The notes under the pieces are model-generated. The model searched no databases. It had not been told where the DNA came from and worked only from the letters and a program-made list of their open reading frames with translations. A program made the translations under genes and the position numbers. From Schoenoplectus triqueter (lineage: Eukaryota > Streptophyta > Magnoliopsida > Poales > Cyperaceae), in contig CAXKVV010000013.1 of assembly GCA_964058805.1 (NCBI GenBank), positions 124,001 to 188,000 on the forward strand: a DNA stretch of 64,000 nt, given 5' to 3'. Positions within the stretch are counted from its first letter, which is position 1. Every line of letters begins with the position of its first letter. Of this stretch, positions 51,381 to 62,792 are shown piece by piece.

Positions 51381-53167
51381 ATGAGCGTGCTTAGCTGTAG
51401 ACCTCTCTTCTCCGTCTTTCTTCCCAGGCCCAGCTGCTCTTCATCGTCTCTCTTGCCTCGTCTCCACCCCCGCCTCCGCCTCCGCCTCTATCGCCGCTTC
51501 GCTTGTAGCAGAATGGAACGAGGAGGAAAAGGAGAGCATTACAGGTTCGGACCGTACAAGATAGACCCCAGGGATGTGTTCTATTCGACCTCTCTCTCTT
51601 ACGCCATGGTCAACCTCCGACCTCTCCTTCCTGGTACACCTCTTCTCCTTTTCCATCTGAAGTGATTCTATGTACTAGTGTGTTGGCTGCATTCTAAATT
51701 TTATGTTCTTTCCTAGATTTCCAACTGTCCGGGGTTTTAAAAGAGACGATGAGATTGAATACACAATACTGGAAATCAAGTTAAAAGTTTTGGAATGAAG
51801 TGATCATGAATCTGTTTATGCAAAAATAGGAGATAAGAAAATTTAGCTTATTGACTTTAACAATTGCTTATTGTAAAGGCGGTAGGAGGTTAACAAGTAA
51901 GGATTAGTGACAATGTAACATCCTTTTGTTATGATTTCCCTGTCATTTTAGAGCTTTTTACGCATGTTGAAGTTCGATTGATTATTATTTGTTAACATTA
52001 CTCTTTTTTTATGCACTTCACTTTGCTGCATTGGAACTGAACCTTGGAATGTTTATTTTCATGTACTTTGAGAAATCGAGAACTGAAAATTACAAAAATT
52101 AAATTAAATTTTACTTTATTTACCCAACCATAAATGTGTGGATATGGAAGCAGGAATAACTGTAATTTCTCTCTTGTTTCAGGTCATATCCTTTTGGTGC
52201 ACATGCACAGACACACTTATTAGGCCATATCCGTTATTTTCTAACTGAAGTAGGAAGTAAAGACCTCAGCCTCTTTTAACTGCTTAATTTTAATATTTTC
52301 TCTAGTTTGGTTGAATAATTCTAGTTCTATGATGTTACAACCTCATCCCCTTTTTTCCCTCTCATATCTGACAAGTTTAGACTTTAGAATTATAGTATGT
52401 AAGTTTATTATGTGTGCCTTAACAAATTATTACATGTGCTTGTTTGCCCATGCCGTGAGGTGAAGCGTTTTATTGATCTAACTCCTGACGAGACAAGTGA
52501 TTTGTGGATTACTGCTCAAAAGGTTGGTGCTAAGCTTGAGCAATTTCACAAGGCTTCTTCTCTCACACTTGCTATTCAGGTAGTTCTCAAACAGACACCT
52601 CTTAATTTTGCTTCTTGATTGATAATGCCATTCACATCTCTTATGGAACTGTTTTGAATCGTTAATTTTTTTTCCTTCAGAAGATTATTGAAAGATAGTT
52701 AATTTGACTTAAAATGTATTAATATATACTTACAAAAATTATCAATTGAGTTGCCAATTTCTGACTGGTCCCAACTTCCAAAATTGAAAGTTATTTTCTT
52801 TTTCTTATCCTCTTTTTAATTTATTCACCAAATTTTTTTGGTCATTTATCCAGGATGGACCACAAGCTGGACAAACAGTTCCACATGTGCACATCCATGT
52901 AATCCCAAGAAAGTCGGGCGACTTTGAGAAGAATGATGAAATATATGATGCAGTATGTGACATTTTTTTTGGTCTCGGTTTCAATGTTAATTTTCCGTTT
53001 GTTCTATAGTTGTTTTATCATCCGCGAACTGAGTTTAAAATATTTTTTAGATGGACATGAAAGAGAAGGAATTGAAAGAGAAACTTGACCTTGACATAGA
53101 GAGGAAGAATCGAACGCTTGATGAAATGGCGTGTGAGGCTGATACGTATCGTGCTTTATTCTCCTAG
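51381..53167 (+). CDS. FHIT: FHIT-type HIT-domain hydrolase (Ap3A hydrolase), five exons with a microexon
   Basis: Predicted bis(5'-adenosyl)-triphosphatase, which cleaves diadenosine triphosphate to AMP and ADP. Exons: 51381-51633, 52183-52185 (three bases, GTC), 52434-52579, 52854-52952, 53051-53167; 618 nt, 205 residues. The HIT triad is HVHIH at residues 145-149, followed by [17 protein letters not shown] as in Arabidopsis FHIT. Introns 1, 3 and 4 are GT-AG; intron 2 (52186-52433) is an AT-AC intron with U12-type signals. Only with the three-base exon does the conserved PGHVLVCP segment form. The first 44 residues ([16 protein letters not shown]...) are rich in Ser, Arg and Leu with no acidic residue, like an organelle transit peptide; a second Met at 51513 would give a 161-residue form. 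The catalytic fold looks complete, so I do not read this as a pseudogene. Confidence 0.87.
52183..52185 (+). other. Three-nucleotide microexon GTC of the FHIT gene
   Basis: It is bounded by a TTTCAG acceptor at 52177-52182 and an ATATCCTTTT donor from 52186. It supplies two bases of Gly and one of His in the invariant Gly-His pair. Leaving it out keeps the frame but replaces Gly-His by Asp. Confidence 0.75.
52186..52433 (+). other. U12-type AT-AC intron in the FHIT gene
   Basis: The 5' end ATATCCTTTT matches the U12 donor consensus ATATCCTT exactly. The 3' part has CCTTAAC (52417-52423), the U12 branch-site core, with the branch adenosine about 11 bases before the terminal AC at 52432-52433. 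No usable AG acceptor lies near the required exon border. Confidence 0.85.
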
Positions 53168-53399
53168 AAAATTGCGTATCAAATTGAAGTCCTATTATCC
53201 AGGGAAACTTTTTTTTTCTGTATAATTTTCTCAGTATCATCAGTGTGATATTGCCATTGCAAACACTTGCATCGATCTAATATTGTTTGAATCTTGCGTT
53301 TTTAGACATACTAAGATTTGACAATTGAGACTTACATTTTGTGAGGTCGTCAACCATTTCTAAGTTCTAACTCAGCATTAAGAATACTCAAACTGTTGC

Positions 53400-53403
<4 letters not shown>

Positions 53404-53437
<34 letters not shown>
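53404..53437. repeat. (TA)n microsatellite
   Basis: About 17 TA units directly before the foldback MITE. Confidence 0.95.
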
Positions 53438-53440
<3 letters not shown>

Positions 53441-53860
53441 AATATATCGTGGGTTTAAGTTTACGGACCTTCCATGAATTTAGCTCAAAAAGTATATTAA
53501 ATCGTCTCTAAATTTTAATTTATCATACTCATTAAATTCTTTATACGAAAATCTTATGGGATACAAAAATTTGAAATGTTTTAAGCTTTTTAAATTATGA
53601 TTTTTAATTTTTAAAAATCAGTTTTAATAATAATAATAATATATTTAATATTTGAATATCATTTTAAAAAATTAAAAACGGTGACTTAAAAAAATTCAAA
53701 ACACTCTAAATTTTTGTATCCCATAAGATTTTCATATAAAAAATTTAATGAGAATGATAAATTAAAATTTAAAAATAATTTAATGTACTTTTCTGTTAAG
53801 CTCACGAAAAACATCGGTAAACTTTAATTTACGGTTTCTTTACTCTCTATATATATATTC
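53435..53860. mobile_element. Foldback MITE, second copy of the 8.8 kb family
   Basis: The arms GCTCAAAAAGTATATTAAAT... and their complement share CTCTAAATTTTAATTTATC and TCTTATGGGATACAAAAATT with the 8.8 kb copy. The left end abuts a (TA)n run and the right end CTTTACTCTCTATATATATA, suggesting insertion into TA-rich DNA. Exact ends are uncertain. Confidence 0.65.
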
Positions 53861-56160
53861 TATAAAGAACAGTGGAACATATCGTCACACTTATATGCAA
53901 CCCCGTCATCGCTTTAACAACAGTCATTACCATATGAAAATAATTGGAAAGTTGAAATTAAATCTTCAACTGTTAACGATTATTCAAAGGAAATAAAATT
54001 ATAGTACGATCCATCCCGAGGTAATAGATCATATTTAAATAATCGGACGTTTCTATTCTTGCATATATGTATCTCATACTCATAGCAATATTAACTACTT
54101 GGATAATCACGAGATTGAAAATAATACTATTATTCGAATATCTAGTTAAGTTAGATAAACTGCAATCGACTAGTGTTAGTGACAAATTTTAAATCATTAC
54201 TGCAATCGACTTTCCCAAATTAAATAAAAAGTAATCTTAATTAATTATTAAGTCTCTACTTTGGTCGGTGATTGGGATCCAGTATTGCTAATTTATTGGG
54301 TGGTCATGAAAAGTAAATTATAAAAAAATATAAAAATCAGAATGTATTGTAAAAAGATGAAGATGATTGAAAAGCGATTGATGATGAAGAAATGGACGGT
54401 ACTAATCTATATTAGACGTGAGCCAACATAAATATTGGAGATGAATGGAAATTATTATTCGTTTTGTCATATGGTGAGAGAGATGTGTAAGAATATTTCG
54501 GGAGGAGAACAAGGCGTTTTTGACAATAGTGAAGAATATGCTGCTAGAATATCGAAGCTGGTTCAGAGATTAATCACAGAATGCGATGATGACACTTAGG
54601 ATTTAAAATGTTTACACTTTTTCATATTCTTTGACTTCCATTCTTCTATCCTTCTCATTTTACTTCTCTCCTTCTTTTTTTCTCTTTTTTCACTGCCAAT
54701 TTGTTATACAAAGCTCACGAACTTGTGATGAATGTAATCTAACAAATTAATAAAATTTGAAGGCAAAGATCTCCATCTTTTCGATAAAAAAATAACAAGT
54801 GAAGTCATTTACCAATCAGAATCAGTTGCCAGTTGGGTGGGGTCTCGAACGTCATGTTTACTCACCTCTCTACGAAGTGGCGCATGTTCAATTTTTGAGA
54901 CAGACATATGAAAAATAATACATACTGAAATTTATGAGTCCTACTAAAAAAAAAGTTGGGTGGAGTCTCCAACCTAGGAAATGACAATATAGTTCATGGC
55001 CTCATGGACCTATCTAAACCCCCCGGTCTGACAACCAACTCATCGGCTTGGACAATAAATAGGTAGGGCCGGGCCGGACCATTTTACGGACCAGAACAAA
55101 TGCGGGTTTAGGATTAGTCCCGCCCGTCCAGTCCAAAGTAGTTGTATATATACATAATTTATTTATATTTATACTTATTATATATATTATAATAATATAT
55201 TCTAAAAATTATTTATATTTTTAATATAACAATAATCTCATTTAAATTATATTAAATATTTAGTTATAATATAATTATATGAATAAATATATTTTCTTTG
55301 AAGCATAGTATATTTAACAGACATCTTGATACATTTTTAAATATATCTTTAAACTCAAAAATCCAATCAATATAAAATTAAACTCTTTAAAATCATAATA
55401 ACTATATCTATCATTTTTATATTTTGAGCACTTTCAAAAATAAAACATACCAATCTAAAAAATATATATAAAAACTACTGAAAAAACTTGAGACCTCCGT
55501 ATACATTTTTAATCACATCTCTCCGCAGATTCTATATTTTAAGATTTCCCAAAATGGATTCACATCAATCTCAATCTTTGGTGAGTGGATTGTTTTAGTA
55601 GGAATGGCTATCCCGTAATAGCAGTGTGTGCATCTTGCATAATCTGATTATGATAGGCGGCCTCGCTTCTTTCAGATCAAGCAAAGGAAAACTTCATTAT
55701 GTTCTGCTGAAAAGATGTAGATCATGTGATAACTTTTTTATCATAATTATTTATTGAAATATCACGATGAGACAAAATTTTATAAATTCATATCCTATCT
55801 GAGATCCAAGTTGTTAGTTGAACATGATGCTATCTTGGCGTTGGAGAGAAATAAAACAGTCCATATCACCTCACTGTCCTTAATGCTTCCTGCCCTTAAA
55901 TAGGTTCAAAATTTTACGGCAATCTGCCTCAAAAGAGTAGCTATATTTTTTTTTCCTTTTTATAACATAAGAAAGGAACTATGAAACACATTATCAATTC
56001 CCTCCGTATTTTCGTTCAAGGGAAATGGTTGGGGATACCGACTACCGAGGTCAATATCAAAATTAATTTTGAGATTTTTTATATTTTAATTATTGATCTC
56101 ACAATCGCGATTAGTTTGAACATCAAATTTATTTATTTCAATATAAAATTAATTAATTTT
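53861..56160. other. Intergenic with repeat fragments, no gene seen
   Basis: GTTGGGTGGGGTCTC and GTTGGGTGGAGTCTC recur at about 54832 and 54955, and a GGGCCGGGCCGGACC stretch near 55067 followed by AT-rich DNA looks like a decayed hAT-type end. No complete element or coding region could be defined. Confidence 0.45.
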
Positions 56161-56169
56161 AATTAATCC

Positions 56170-56430
56170 TACACTCTCTAATAATCTCTATTTTTTGCTC
56201 TCTTAGATCTCTCTTTGTTGTTTTTTCTCTCTCGATCTATATCTCTTCCTCACTCTCTCAATTTCTTTCTCCCTCGCCTCCTCTCTTTCTCGATCCCATC
56301 TCTCGCACTCTCTCAATCTCCATCTCTTCCTCGCTTTGTTGATGTTTCTCTCCATCTCTCCCCTCCTTTTATCTCTTGCTCCCTCCCAATCAATCTTCCC
56401 CTCCTTTCTCTGTTACTATCTCTCTTTTTG
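56170..56430. repeat. Long pyrimidine tract (CT-rich)
   Basis: About 260 bp of mostly C and T with CTCTCTC and TCTCCCTC runs. It may be a former gene leader or simple repeat. Confidence 0.7.
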
Positions 56431-56434
56431 TTAT

Positions 56435-56690
56435 TCAACTTAATCAATATTATATTCAAATTAATGAACTTTATATTCAGATTAATGAGATTGATATTCA
56501 TACAATTTCTATGTATTTAAGTTAATCTGTCTAGTAATTAAGTTGGTGAACTTAATATTTAAATCAATCTTACACTTATTATTCAAATTAATTCATTTAA
56601 TATTTAAATAAGTGAACTTAGTATTTAAATTAATGATATTAATTTTAAGTAAACATAATATTCAGATATTAATTTTGATATCTAACTTTT
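56435..56690. repeat. Degenerate tandem repeat, about 25-30 bp unit
   Basis: Variants of ATTCAAATTAATGAACTTA and TATTTAAATTAATGATATTA recur across the stretch with many differences. Confidence 0.5.
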
Positions 56691-57705
56691 GTATTATCGT
56701 ATGAGCTCTTCCGTTCAATAGTTAATTTCTCTTCTATGCTCTGTTACGAGCACAAATGTGTCATTTTTTTTCCTTTTCAGGTGATGTGACTTATTTTTGT
56801 ACCAGTCCCTGCACATTTTAGCTAGTGAGTAGTGACCAGAAAAGTATGATAATTGATCCCAATCTTTTACCATTTCTTCCAGATATACTGGCATCTGGCG
56901 CTGGTCTAAGTACTATTTTTTTACGCCACTCTGTACAGCTTTACTTATCACAAAACTATTTCTAAGAATAGTTCAATAGAAAATTTCTGAGCAAGATGGG
57001 TGGTACACCGTCTGTACATTGCTTTTTAACAAGAATAAAATAGAACAAAAAATTATCTCACTGCACAACATTTTTGAGTTTAATATTAAACACCTACCAT
57101 AACTGTTAGTAATAAAAAGGACAAATTACAACGATCAAGACTCTTGATTCAAGAGTTTGCTCCAAGGCAAGAACATCTTTATTAAGATGGTTCAATTTTG
57201 AATTCAATATTTTTTTTAATCTAGTTAGAATTTGGCACAAATTTGTTTTCCTCCAGTAGCACATCTGCATATGCATCAAAATCCTTTGAAGCAGTCCAAA
57301 ATAACATGTGCTCATTCATAACAAATTTTTTTGGATTGGCCGCATAGTTTTCACATTTTTCTCTTACAGTAACTCCATCTGTGCCAGAATAGTTCGTCTT
57401 TCTTTTGATTGGACAAAAAATTCCTAAAAAAAGAATGTTTTGCTGACGAGCTACACACATTCTTCACAAATCGACTCGCCATACTTTTAGCAACTATAAT
57501 ATGTTTCACATTGTTTCGTGTTCTTCAAATCCATTTCCAACTTTCCATCACCCTCTCCTGGCCTCTATTTTGCCTCCCTCCTCTCTGAAAACTCAAAAGA
57601 AATAAAAAAAGAAAAAGAAAAAACAATAATTAGAGAAACGAGGGAAAAGGGAACTAACTGTCATTACAAAATCTTAGTATTATCTTATCAAAAACGGACG
57701 GACAG
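56691..57705 (+). other. Upstream region of CHX copy 1
   Basis: Two overlapping minus-strand frames (57106-57460) were inspected and not recognised. The last 150 bp are purine-rich (GAAAAAGAAAAAACAATAAT) and resemble the leader of CHX copy 2, so the duplication may have included part of the promoter. Confidence 0.5.
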
Positions 57706-60700
57706 ATGGAAAGTTCGCCACCGCCAGTCCTACCAACCATCATCATGCCGCTGATGAACAACACAAAGAATTACCCCATGGCCTGTTATTCGCCCCACAT
57801 GATCACCACCCCCGGCATCTTCAGGTCAGGGGATGTGAAACCCCATTTCTACGCCTTCACCTTGCTTCTCATGCAGATTCTCTTGGTCATCTCTGCCACA
57901 CGGGTCACATGCTTCCTCCTGCAACCTCTTAAACTTCCCCGATACTGCTCTGAGATCATAGTAAGTTTCATCTAATTATCGGTTTCCATATGGTATGCAA
58001 TTTCCCTCATTTTGGATGATATAATCAGATTGGAATTTTCTTGCTATTCAATGCAATTTCATTGAGTGGGTATATTTTAATAATATAATCTCAATACGAT
58101 AATAAAATAAATAGTTTGAGAAATGTGCATACAATGCACCCATTCATTGGTGCTGAATTGTCCTTTGTTGTATTCAATTGAATCAACTTAGAAGACTGAC
58201 ATCGTTAACTCAACTTGTGATGGATGTGAGCATCAATCCAACTCTTTAACAAAACATTTTTTTTTCATTTTTCAGTCTTTTTATTCTTTAAGCAAATTAG
58301 TTCATATTATTTTGTTCAATTTTCACAGAGCGGCTTTCTATTGGGAAATTCGGGGATTGGCAAAGCATACAATTTTACCAAGACCATGTTTCCTCTAAGA
58401 AGCTACTTCCCTCTGCATTCTCTTTCTCATCTTGGCCTCATCTACTATATTTTCACCATGGGCCTTGAGATTGACCTTCCATCAATCCGTCGCTCGGGTT
58501 TGCGCTGCTTTTGGTTTGCATGTGCCTGCACCATCCCTCCATTTGCTATTGCCGCAGTTTCAGGGGTCACATTACACAAGATGCTCGATGAGCACACTGA
58601 TCGGGCGGCCTTTGTAATTTTTATCAGTGTTTCTTTCTCGATGACTGCATTCTCAGTCCTGGCACGCACGGTAACAGAGCTTAAACTCGTAAGTACAGAG
58701 ATAGGCAGGTTGACACTTTCAGCTGCCATACTAGTCGACAGCTTTGCCTGGATCGGTTTGGCTCTTGCTGTTGCCATATCAGAGAGTGGCGGAGATACTA
58801 TTTCAGCTGTATTTACAATTGTATCTGGCATCATATTTTATGCTGTGTGTTTTACGTTTATAAGGCCAATGATGCGAAGGCTCTCCGACAGAGCAAGTTC
58901 AGGCAAAGAGCAGGTGAGAGAATCTGAGGAAACAGCCGTGCTGGTCGGAGTGCTGGTATCAGCATTCATTGGAGACTCAATCGGCATACATGCAGTGTTT
59001 GGAGCATTCACATATGGACTGGCAATACCACAAGGGCCGCTTAGTGCATCACTGGTAGGGAAGGTGCATGATTTGGTGAAAGGAATGATGTTGCCTTTGT
59101 ATTTTGTAGGCAGCGGCATGGTGATGGACATTTCCTCAATCAAGAGTGTGGATATTGCAATATACCTGGTGGCACTCGTTTTTGTGGCAGCTCTGTTGAA
59201 AGTGCTCGGTGGAGTTTTGATAGCTGCGGCCTATGATATGCAAGTGCACGATGGTGTGTCCTTTGGGCTGCTCATGAACACCAAGGGAGTAATTGAGCTA
59301 GTTATGATACATGTTGGCAGAAACAGAAAGGTAATGTACCTCTGTCAATCTGTAACAATAATTTAATTATTTCTCAGAAATTTCAACCTAAAAGTTTGTC
59401 CAAACTAAGCACAGTAAAATTGTTGAAATTGTGATTGTGGATTATTTTTTTAGAAGGGTATGCAAATTACATGATTGTGCATGTAGTTATTTCTTTCTTA
59501 AAATTTAAACTGGGAAAATCAGTATTATTTTTTTTCTTCAATCTTATTAATGGCCAGATCCTTGGAACTCAATCATATACTATCCTAGTCATCATGTCGG
59601 TGATCCTAACTGCCTTGGTTACCCCTCTTCTAAGCTCTGTGGTTAAACCAACACGTCGTTTGGTGTACTACAAGAGGAGGACAGTGCGCTGGCACGACCC
59701 CGGATCTGAGCTACGTGTAGTCGCCTGTGTTCACAATCCACGTGATGTCCCAGGACTAATTTCTCTCATCAATTGCACCTTCCCAAGCAAACACACGCCA
59801 GTGTCAGTTTCAGCAGTGCAATTAATTGAACTAACTGGTCATACACCTGCAATACTCCTACTTAGCAACCCTATGTCCAGTAAGGGCAAGTGTGGGAGTC
59901 ACTTTCAAACACAATCAGCCGTTTCACATGCATTCGACTCCTATGCACAGCTTACAGGTGGTTTGTTGATACGTACTTCTACAGCAATCTCTCCCTTTTT
60001 GACAATGTATGAAGATATCGTTACAGAAGCAGAGAACCGCCATGCAGCACTGGTGCTACTTCCATTCCACATGCACTTAGCAATTGATGGTACGCTAGAG
60101 GTTGCATCACACCCAATGGTCCGTAATGTAAACAAGAAAATTATGGAGCTTTCACCATGCACAGTCGGTACTATCAATGTTATTCTAACTTTTTTTTTTT
60201 TTGCTTCTGATTTAGCATCTATGTGATGCAAAATTTGTAGTATTATGCCTTAACATTTTCTTCTGTTTTTCTTTTCCAACAACAGCCATGGTGATTGATC
60301 GTGGCTTTAGTGCCATTGCCAGCCGAGGTACTCCACTCAATGTGGCAGTACTCTTTTTCGGTGGCCCAGATGACCGTGAATCGCTTGCTCTGGCAGGGCG
60401 CATGGCAAACCACGTAGGAATTGAGATTTGTGTTGTGCGGTTGTTGCCCAGAAAAGGCAACACAAGCATCAGGTCCATCAATTCAGAGGATGCCGAAGTA
60501 AGAGAGCAGTATATTGATGAACAATGTCTTGGTGAATTTGCTGAACGCAGCACCTTAGCAGTGTTTGAGTACCGAGAGCATGTAGTAGGCAATACAGAAG
60601 AGACTGTGGAGATAATAAGGAGGGTTGATTTAGAAGGAAAGGATTTGTTGATAGTTGGAAAGGAGCAAGGTGTAGTCGGGTCAAGACTAACAGCTGGGAT

Positions 60701-60896
60701 GACTGAGTGGAGTGAATTTCCAGAGCTCGGTCCAATTGGGGATTTGTTAGCTTCAGCAGATTTTGGAGCCACATCATCTGTATTGATTATTAAAGCACCA
60801 CACAGTGGAGGCGGGTTATTGGATAGCACAATAGTTGGGATTATGTCCGATAGGCGTGAGGACCCTGTTAGGTTTTCTTCTTTCGACCCGAGATAG
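57706..60896 (+). CDS. CHX-type cation/H+ antiporter, tandem copy 1 (complete)
   Basis: Member of the plant CPA2/CHX family, which exchanges monovalent cations (mainly K+) for protons in plasma or endomembranes. Exons: 57706-57960, 58329-59330, 59558-60167, 60286-60896; all GT-AG; 2478 nt, 825 residues, the usual length. The first 420 residues are the multi-helix exchanger domain: NTKGVIEL near its end and an ILVDSFAW segment in which D222 corresponds to the acidic residue of the family's Asn-Asp motif (Asn replaced by Val). The last 400 residues are the cytoplasmic CHX tail with VAVLFFGGPDDRESLALAGRM. The early GPS.LG motif is altered here to GNSGIGK, whereas copy 2 keeps GPSVLGK. It is followed 2.5 kb later by copy 2 in the same direction. 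Confidence 0.92.
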
Positions 60897-62659
60897 TTCA
60901 GTGATTACAGTAAAGCTGTATGCCAGCAATCATGTGGAAGCGGAACACTGCCTTAATTTTTTTTTTTTTGCATCTAATGTGTACAAATTTGTACATACTA
61001 ATTGAAGTCTTACAAAAGGGGAGCTATTAGGACCTTTTAAGGAGAATTTGACAAGTTAGCTAATAAGATAGGTCTATCCTCAATTCCTCATTGAGCATAA
61101 AATGTGATCCCTCACCCTTTACAATTTTGTCATTAGATTATATATACTAGGACCAACATTTCAAGTTGCTTGTGATATACATTATGTGTTACGTGTTAAC
61201 ATATCTTGATTTGGAGCTTCCGTTGTTTACAGTTTAAAATTTCTATCGAGTACACAGAAAATACTTGTTTAGAACTAGACACACACAGAGATACAAGGAC
61301 AGTTTACTGTCCCCTGCTAGTGTCCAAACCAAAGACTTGACAGATTAAAATTCAGGAACTACATGGCACATGCTCAAGATGCTAGCACTGGAAGGAGCAA
61401 GCAATCTCTACCATCCAAAGCAGCACACGCCATTACTTTCATACCATCACTGTGGCCATTTTTTTCAATGAATTGGATCTGATAGGTCTAAAGACAGCAT
61501 GGTTTATAACTTTGTATAAATTGAAAAGGTCCTTAGCAGTTTATTTTTTTTAAGTATCTTAAATTACCTCTTGCTTAACGCTGAGATGTATAGTTAAGTG
61601 AGAGAACTTTGAGAGAATTTGTTTGGTAATAAAATGTTCGTAACTCTACATACTCTTGTTCATATTCTTAATTTTATATTTTTATTAATTATTAATAGTA
61701 AAAAAGGAGTTGTCTTGGGAGTCTTTCGTAGACAAGGATCAACAAAATAACTGGGATAATAGTGGGTTTGATGTATTTGCGTTATAACATAACTTCTTAA
61801 GAGTCTTTCAATTTCTTTTACATAATGTGATAGGTGCCTTGTACAGCATAATCAGTGACTGAATAATTTCATCAAACAGCTGGTGTGCAGCAGCAAATCA
61901 AGGAAAAAACTTCAGTAAATACAAAAAAATCATTGATTCTACAAGCTAATGCACACCATGTTTGAACCTTTTTAAGGTAGGAGTGGCAAATTATATTAAA
62001 TAAAATAAAAAGTTTACAGGATACACCATAAAATTAAGACAGAGAAAACTGGAGAGATCTAACCAATGAAAAGAAGAGCGAGGGCGGCATATCAAAGAGC
62101 AGCTGCAACAATACCAACAGAAATTGGCAACCCTCAACGAGCGCGTATTCTCTGCGGAGATTTTTCTCTGGAAAGATCTCCACGGGTTAATCTGGACGGC
62201 ATTGGAAAGAGAGTAAACACGATTTTCAAAAATAAGATAGTTTATTATTAAATCAGGAGCGTTAATCATTGATTGGACGGTTCAAACAGCCCTTCCTCTC
62301 CAGCCCTTCTTGCTTTTACCTTTTTGCATCTCTCACTTCATATTTGTAATTTGATAGAAGGGGACAATCACATAATTGCATTGCCTACCTCTTTTACAAA
62401 ATGGCCCTTTTTTCTGTTAAACTGGCCCAAATTAGCCTATTGATATCACTCTCTTTCTATTAAACTGGACCAAATTAAATTAGGTGCAAGCCCAGTGGGC
62501 TGAAATGTGGACGGACCAAAGTACTAAACACAAGGTAAAACCATTCTCAAGTGATCTTCTTTATAAAATTCAAGAATGCGTAAACAGTAAACGCAATATA
62601 CAACCAATATTAAAATCCACTTTATTTTGTATGTAAAAAGTCAAAAACATTATATAACT
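60897..62659. other. Intergenic between CHX copies
   Basis: No gene was recognised. The opposing frames near 61991-62269 lack similarity and overlap each other on both strands. Confidence 0.5.
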
Positions 62660-62792
62660 GTCATTCAGTGGCAAAAGACAATGCTCTTCATTCGTAAAAC
62701 ACAAAAGTTATGAGTCCTCATGGAGATGATGGTTGCAGGTTCAAAACCATCGTCCAGTGTTCTCTTCATTCGTAAAACACAAAAGTACAAGG
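62660..62792 (+). mobile_element. Probable tRNA-derived SINE copy
   Basis: CAGTGGCAAAAGACAA matches the A-box region of the SINE in CUL1 copy 2, and GGTTCAAAACC is a B box about 60 nt later. A 24-bp direct repeat starting TCTTCATTCGTAAAACAC occurs at about 62685 and 62763, inside and after the element, perhaps an internal duplication. The 3' tail and target duplication are not resolved. Confidence 0.5.

Noticed and set aside
52186..52200. Conventional exon continuing as HILLV after the TTTCAG acceptor
   Set aside because: It would need a following exon starting at VCP, and no GT-AG path reaches that position.
52200..52433. Reading FHIT as a pseudogene because exon 3 lacks an AG acceptor
   Set aside because: The AT-AC signals explain the border, and the rest of the gene is intact.
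57106..57460. Two overlapping minus-strand frames that together could be an eroded gene piece
   Set aside because: I could not match either to a family and saw no splice sites; kept as unexplained.
58445..60829. Long antisense frames inside CHX copy 1
   Set aside because: They are shadows of the CHX exons on the other strand.
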